Shown here: in pieces, positions 9,778 through 15,000 of the stretch
Layout: every line of letters begins with the position of its first letter
How positions within the stretch are numbered: the stretch's first letter is position 1
Source of the DNA: Neocallimastix lanati (nom. inval.)
Lineage: Eukaryota > Neocallimastigomycota > Neocallimastigomycetes > Neocallimastigales > Neocallimastigaceae
Reading direction: 5' to 3'
DNA length: 15,000 nucleotides
NCBI GenBank assembly: GCA_016946835.1
Contig: JACVTC010000026.1
Span: forward strand, 1,095,001 to 1,110,000
Translations under genes and position numbers: made by a program
The notes under the pieces: generated by a model
What the model was told of the DNA's origin: nothing
Databases searched by the model: none
The model's input: the letters and a program-made list of their open reading frames with translations, nothing else

Positions 9778-11086
9778 ATGTCAAAGAGTAATAATTATAA
9801 TCCAGATTATTATATTAAAAATAATGAAAAAAGTATATATGATAAACATTTAAACAATCAAGAATATTCTTCAAATAAAGAAAAAGATTTTCCTACTTTT
9901 ACTCCTGTTTCTATTAAACAGCCGCAGCTTTCACAACCTCAGGAACTAATACAACTTCCATCGTCACAACAAAGCTTACCAAATATAAACAATATGTTAA
10001 ATTATGAACTTAATAATATTAATGAAGAGACAGATAATAATTTACTAAAAAAATCAAAACTACAAAAAACCTTTTATAAATTACCAACTGCTTCATATCG
10101 TTTGAAAAATAAAAATTATATACAAAATAATTCAAATATGAATAATGATAATATGAGTAATAGCATCAATAATATGAATAATACTAATAATATGGATATG
10201 AGTATGAATAATATGAATAATATGAACATGAGACCTATGAATAATATTAATAACATAAATAATATGGTTAAGAATAATATGAATAATATGAATATGAACA
10301 GTATAAACAATATAAATAACATGAAAGAAGTAAGAAATAATGCTTGTAAGTAATTGATTTTAGAAATAAAAAATTAATACATAATTTAAAAGTATAAAGA
10401 AAATTATAAAATTAATAGAAATGTAATAATTTACTTTTTTTTTTTTTTATTTTTTTTTATAAAAATATAGTCAAAAAATCTAATCAAATAGAGTAAGCAA
10501 ATAGATATATATAAGATATATATAATGTTACTTTTATAAACACGTCAATTTTATCAAAATTGTATTAGTTGAACTAATATTTTAAATTAATTTATAAAAA
10601 AATAATATCCATTTAATTTTAAATAATTATTTATTAATTTTAGTGATGATTATAATCTAATCATAAGACAACAACCAGCTTATGCAAGATGTTCTAATTT
10701 TAATGATAAAGGTAATGAAAGGAATATATATGAATTATTATAAATTATAAATAGTTGGGCTAAAATTTAAGAAATTTTTTATATTGATATAATTCTATAC
10801 AATTATTTATTTTTTTTTATTAGAAAGGAGACCTATAGATCCACCACCAATTAGTAAGTAAAAATTAATAATTTATTTAAAATATTAGATTTATATTATT
10901 AAATAAATCATTTAAACATTTTTTTTAAACATTTTTTTTTTAATATTATTAAATTGTTATATAAATAAATTTAAACAAAATGTAATATTAATTTTCAGTT
11001 CAATTAGTTTTTGGTAATGAGTATATGGACGATAGCAGTACGAAGTAAGAATATATTTATAGAAAAATTTAATTTTTATAGAATTA

Positions 11087-11117
<31 letters not shown>

Positions 11118-12335
11118 CCAAAATTTTTAGTACTTTTTATTTTTATAAAATTAGTATTTTTATTAATTTATTTGTTATTTATATATATGTATTATATATA
11201 TTTAATATTTATATTTTTTAGTTGTAAATTTAATTTTTGTTTTTTTATAAATTTATTAAATTTTATATTTTACGAAATGATACAGCTTTATATTAATGTT
11301 AAAATTATTAAAAAATATCATTTCATTAATTAATTTTATTATTTTTAAAATTTGACAGCCTAAATTCACATTTTATTAATTTTAATAAAATGTAAATTTA
11401 AATGTTGAAATTTGTGTAAATTCATAAATTAAAACTAATATTTAATTCTATTTAATAATAGATTTTAATAATTATAGATTTCATTAAATATAGATTTTAT
11501 TAATTAGAGATTTCATTAATTAGGAATTTCAGTACTTATGAATTTCATTAATTATAAATTTCATTAATTATATTTTTTTTTAATTATTGATTTTTATTAA
11601 TTATATATAGATTTCATTAAATGCGAATTTCATTAATTATAGATTTCATTAATTATTAAATAATTATTTTAGAATAATAACTATTTCAATCTTTATTATT
11701 ACTATCAACAATAGATTTAATTAATTTTTCACAATTTATAGATTTCATTAATAATAGATTTCTTTTAATCAAAATTATTATTATTATCAGCAATAGATTT
11801 TATTAAAGATTTCATTAATTAAAATAAGTTTATTTTAAATTTATAATATTTAAAAATACAATTTATTATCGAATTTACGTAGTATGAATTCATATATATT
11901 GATTTTGTTATAGTATTTTTATTTTATTTTATTTTAAATTTCACTTTAAAAATTAAAAATTTTCATCATTTATTGATTTTATTATTAAAATTTTTACTTT
12001 AATAGAATCAACAGTTTGATAAACACATAAATTGTTGATTTCTTCGATATGTTTTATTTTCATTAATTTTTTTTTAATGAATTTTATAATATATTAATTA
12101 TTGTTATATAAACACATTTTATAATTTATTACAAATTTCATTAATTCATTAATGATAATAAAATTGATTGTAGAAATTATATTTTAATATCTTTTATATT
12201 TTTACATTTCATTGTAATTTTAATTTGATGAATATTATATATGGAATGTAGATTTCATTAATAATTTGTTTTTTAAACAAATTATAAATCAAATATATAG
12301 ATTTCATTATAATATTTTAGTATTTCATCAATTTC

Positions 12336-12369
<34 letters not shown>

Positions 12370-13219
12370 TATATAAATATTTAAATATTAATGGTGATTT
12401 ATAGATTTCATTATTTTTGCAATCAATATTATTATTCAACATTAATTTATAGATTTCATCATTTTTACAATGATTTTATAATCAAAAATTTATAGATTTC
12501 ATTATTATTAAAAACATTTTATTACTATAGATTTATAGATTTCATTATTATAGCAATCATTTTATTACTAAAGATTTATAGATTTCATTATTATAGCAAT
12601 CAATTTATTACTAAAGATTTATAGATTTCATTATTATAGCAATCAATTTATTACTAAAGATTTATAGATTTCATTATTATAGCAATCATTTTATAAACAA
12701 AAATTTATAGATTTTATTATTACTACCATCAATTTATTATTTAACAATAATTTATGGATTTCATTATTTTTTACATTCATTTTATTATTCAACAATGATT
12801 TATGGATTTCATTATTTATACAATATTTTTTTCATCAAAGATTTATGGAATTCATTATTTTTAAAAACATTATATAATCCAAGATTTATCAATTTCATTA
12901 TTTACAAATATTTATAGATTTCATTATTAAAGATTTGTATATTTCAATATTATTATAAACTTATTATAGATTAATAGATTTCAATATTATTATCAAAGTA
13001 TTTTAGAGTTTTCAATATTTTTATAAACTTATTTTTATTAAATATTTATAGATTTCAACATTATTATGAATTTATTATTATGAAAGATTTATAGATTTCA
13101 ATATTATTATAAATTTATTATCATGAAAGAATTATATCAATATTATTATAAACTTATTATCATGAAAGAATTATTGATTTCAATATTATTATAAACTTAT
13201 TGTTAATGATTTATTGATA

Positions 13220-13252
<33 letters not shown>

Positions 13253-13386
13253 AATCGTATCATTATCATCAATGATTTCTTTAATAAGTTTAAAATTTCA
13301 TTATTAATAATATCTTTTATTATTATTATTATTTTATTTCATTTATTTATTTGTTTATTATTATTATTTCATTTTTTTTTTATTAT

Positions 13387-13440
<54 letters not shown>

Positions 13441-14240
13441 CAACATTTTACAAACTATTTCAAAATTTCAAAATAATTTTATTGTTTTTTATTTTATAAA
13501 TATATAATTTATTAAATATTAATTTTTAAATTATTATTACATCATGAACTAATAATTATATTTTTATACAAATTTATATTATAAAGTAGTAAGACCTTAT
13601 TGCATACTCCATTTTTCTTTATGAGTGCAAATTTGGTAAAAGCATCAGATAATCGACAAAATGAAGAAGATATAGAAAACCCAAAATCTTCAGAAATAAT
13701 CAAAAGTGATGGTAAGGTGATAAAAACTACAAACGGCTTAACTGTAGCTTCTTTAACCAGAATGAAAGATTTTGATGGTACTTATGGTGCATTTTTTATT
13801 TTTCATGTAAGTAAAAAAAATATATATATATATAAATTGAGCTTTATCTACTTACGATTATCAAGATATATTAATATTGTTATCTTTATTAATAATAAAA
13901 TATAATAATATAATATAATAATACTTTAATTATATATATACTTTATTTATTTACTATTATTATTATTATTTTATTTCTTTTCTTATTTTTATTTTTTATT
14001 TTTTATTTTATTTTTATTTTATTTTTATTTTTATATTTATTTTAATTTTTATTTTATTTTATTGTATTATATTTTTTTTTATAAAAGGATATGTCAGTAT
14101 GCGTTGAAGGAACTTATCGTTTAAAATTTTCGCTATATGAAATTAGTGGGTAAAGTATTTTTATTCATTAATATAAAAATTATTAAATATTAAAACATAA
14201 ATATATATAGTATGCATATATTTATATAGTTTTTTTTTAA

Positions 14241-14281
<41 letters not shown>

Positions 14282-14707
14282 AAATCGAACTAATAATCTT
14301 ATATATATATATTTACATGTAAATTATTTTTATAATTTTATTTTTATCTATTTTTTTATTTTTATTTTTAAAATATTTTAATTATTTTTTTATATTATTT
14401 TTATTTTTATCTTTTTTTATTTTTTATTTTTTATCTATATATATTATTTTTAATCTTCTATATATATGTTTTTACTTATTATTTATTATTTTTATATTTA
14501 TTATTTTTTTTATCTATACATATTATTTTTAAATTTAATTTTTTGTTTCTATTTATTTATTATTTATTATTTTTTTTATTTATTATTATTTTTTTTTTTA
14601 TTCTTTTTTGTTTATATATAGTAATGGAAAAAAATTATCATTTAGAAGATCAATTTTATCAGACAATTTTAAAGTCTTATCAGCGAGAGAATTTCCTGGA
14701 ATGCAAG
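9778..14707 (+). CDS. Velvet-domain transcriptional regulator, 8 exons seen, 3' end outside window
   Basis: Exons: 9778-10345, 10471-10492, 10644-10711, 10824-10853, 10999-11044, 13590-13806, 14088-14149, 14622-14707. All phases join, giving 366 complete codons. Donors are GTAAGT, GTAAGC, GTAATG, GTAAGT, GTAAGA, GTAAGT, GTAAAG, GTAATT; all acceptors end in AG. Residues 1-197 are low complexity: Gln/Pro-rich near 47-67, Asn/Met-rich at 117-182. The velvet domain starts near 198: IIRQQPAYARC (203-213), DKERRPIDPPPIIQLVF (218-234), TPFFFMSANLV (251-261), a polar Asp/Glu/Lys insert (about 262-295), VEGTYRLKFSLYEISG (323-338) and SAREFPGM (358-365). The domain's terminal basic stretch lies past the window. 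Velvet proteins are fungal DNA-binding regulators with a Rel/NF-kB-like fold, acting in the nucleus on spore development and metabolism. Subtype (VosA-, VelB- or VeA-like) is not resolved. The start is supported by in-frame TAA at 9769. Exons 1-2 are the least certain. Confidence 0.88.
10471..10492 (+). other. 22-nt microexon (exon 2) of the velvet gene
   Basis: ATATAG precedes it and GTAAGC follows. With exon 1 ending one base into a codon (T, 10345) and exon 3 starting with the last base of a codon (T, 10644), its 22 bases complete the frame exactly, giving F-KKSNQI-D. Leaving it out after the 10345 donor gives a stop within a few codons. An alternative donor GTAATT at 10350 would join exon 3 in frame without it, so the microexon is likely but not certain. 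Confidence 0.6.
11368..11393 (+). repeat. 12-bp inverted repeat within intron 5
   Basis: ACATTTTATTAA and TTAATAAAATGT flank a 2-nt centre, a hairpin near the 5' side of the giant intron. Confidence 0.7.
11470..12330 (+). repeat. Scattered GATTTCATTAATT repeats (decayed family)
   Basis: Variants of (T/A)AGATTTCATTAATT recur many times at irregular spacing (for example near 11476, 11508, 11540, 11556, 11609, 11635, 11740, 11808). They share the word GATTTCATTA with the regular array further downstream and look like older, drifted members of it. Confidence 0.7.
12385..13220 (+). repeat. 43-bp minisatellite inside intron 5
   Basis: Four nearly identical 43-bp units are marked by TAGCAAT at 12551, 12594, 12637 and 12680. 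Each unit contains TTTATAGATTTCATTATTAT, then TAGCAATCA, then TTTATTACTAAAG. Outward units diverge: TTTATGGATTTCATTATT near 12750-12850, and TAGATTTCAATATTATTATAA near 12970-13200. The typical unit contains no GT dinucleotide but does contain TACTAA followed by TATAG. Confidence 0.88.
13389..13440 (+). repeat. 52-nt oligo(dT) run in intron 5
   Basis: 52 consecutive T, the longest homopolymer in the window, about 150 nt before the exon 6 acceptor. It would be an extended U-tract in the pre-mRNA. The exact length is doubtful in any assembly. Confidence 0.85.
13955..14066 (+). repeat. TTA/TTTTA-rich tract in intron 6
   Basis: A run of TTA repeats followed by TTTTA/TTTTTA words fills most of intron 6 (13807-14087) and serves as its pyrimidine-rich 3' side. 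It contains almost no A runs, as is usual for the introns of this gene. Confidence 0.7.
14241..14279 (+). repeat. T19A20 tract in intron 7
   Basis: 19 T followed by 20 A, a self-complementary homopolymer pair inside the 472-nt intron 7 (14150-14621). In RNA it could fold into a U-A hairpin. Confidence 0.85.
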
Positions 14708-15000
14708 GTAATTTTTAGTAAAAATAATTAATTTAGTTAAATTAATTAATAATATCATCTAATACATTTCAATAAAATTAATATATTTTAAATTATTTAA
14801 TTTATATTAATAAATATATTCTAATTTTTAATATATTATATAATATATGATTATGGATTAATGATTTATGTTTTTTTATATTTTATATATATATGTATAT
14901 ACATATATATAAATACATTTTTAATTAACACATAACTAAATAAATTCTTTTATATGATTATGAAATACTATATTATAATTTTTTTTTTTTTATTTTTTAT
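14708..15000 (+). other. Start of intron 8, open at the window edge
   Basis: GTAATT donor directly after MQ+G. No velvet-like coding sequence follows, and the window ends in a T-rich tract with a possible ACTAA branch site near 14934-14940, so the next acceptor probably lies just beyond 15000. The missing part should hold the end of the velvet domain. Confidence 0.65.

Larger units (their letters stand above)
11045..13589 (+). other. Giant intron 5 (2,545 nt) of the velvet gene
   Basis: Donor GTAAGA at 11045; tandem acceptor AAG-TAG at 13584-13589. The flanking exons are phase-compatible and read across a continuous velvet segment (IIQLVFGNEYMDD...NKTLLHTPFFFM), so no exon seems to be missing inside. 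GAACTAAT at 13546-13553, about 36 nt before the acceptor, is a likely branch site. The interior holds oligo(T) runs at 11089-11117, 12339-12366, 13222-13247 and 13389-13440, a 12-bp inverted repeat at 11368-11393 and the GATTTCATTA repeat family. The other complete introns are 112-472 nt. Confidence 0.8.

Noticed and set aside
10116-10322. 68-codon minus-strand open frame
   Set aside because: Antisense shadow of the Asn/Met repeat in velvet exon 1.
9778-10353. Exon 1 as a complete 191-residue single-exon protein
   Set aside because: The frame ends at a stop that overlaps a strong GTAAGT donor, and the velvet domain follows downstream in a compatible splice phase.
12385-13220. CRISPR array
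   Set aside because: Units are contiguous and drift gradually, without unique spacers, in an intron of a eukaryotic gene.
13807-13905. Extension of exon 6 reading frame to the stop near 13905
   Set aside because: The frame runs on past a good GTAAGT donor into intron sequence (Tyr/Ile-rich). Exon 7 continues the velvet domain in phase after splicing.
14543-14731. Open frame reading MEKNYHLEDQF across exon 8
   Set aside because: Wrong frame. The frame set by the splice phase gives KLSFRRSILSDNFKVLSARE followed by FPGMQ, a velvet motif.
1-15000. Mitochondrial or Dictyostelium/Plasmodium origin suggested by the base composition
   Set aside because: A spliceosomal multi-exon gene for a fungal-specific velvet regulator excludes an organelle and argues for a nuclear fungal genome.

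Overview
The window is extremely AT-rich (I judge roughly one base in ten to be G or C outside the coding exons). It is crowded with homopolymer runs, short tandem repeats and AT-only inverted repeats. It holds one gene I can support: a multi-exon, plus-strand velvet-domain regulator in the last third, which runs off the right edge. Velvet proteins are fungal. An intron-rich velvet gene with an Asn-rich N-terminus, set in near-GC-free DNA with very long oligo(dT) tracts, fits an early-diverging fungus best, most likely an anaerobic gut fungus (Neocallimastigomycota). That taxon is inferred from composition and gene family; nothing in the sequence proves it.

Layout. Positions 1-9732 are a gene desert in which I found no supportable coding exon, tRNA or rRNA. 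It contains a perfect 29-bp inverted repeat (316-375), a GC-richer motif present three times (630, 1053, 2189), a 20-bp minisatellite (about 1101-1178), AAAT/AATC microsatellites, several T(n)A(n) tracts, a 150-bp A/T microsatellite (5336-5484), a cluster of recent tandem duplications (79, 51 and about 36-45 bp units between 5.85 and 6.6 kb), a 76-nt compositional island with potential to fold (6644-6719), a homopyrimidine tract (8093-8137) and a 23-bp inverted repeat (8652-8727). A 25-nt poly(dA) tract and a 12-codon in-frame upstream ORF lie just before the gene.

The velvet gene starts at 9778. I reconstruct eight exons whose splice phases agree: 9778-10345, 10471-10492, 10644-10711, 10824-10853, 10999-11044, 13590-13806, 14088-14149 and 14622-14707 (then intron 8, open at the window end). 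They encode 366 complete codons: an Asn/Met/Gln-rich tail (about 1-197) and most of a velvet domain (about 198-366). The domain's last part, normally close to a basic 'GVKxRIRK'-type end, lies beyond the window. Intron 5 is 2,545 nt, very long for a fungus, and carries four long oligo(T) runs and a 43-bp minisatellite.

Points most worth a second look: the 22-nt microexon, whose skipping breaks the frame, with an overlapping alternative donor that would restore it; the giant repeat-filled intron whose repeat unit carries branch-point-like and acceptor-like sequences but no GT; and the foldable island at 6.65 kb.
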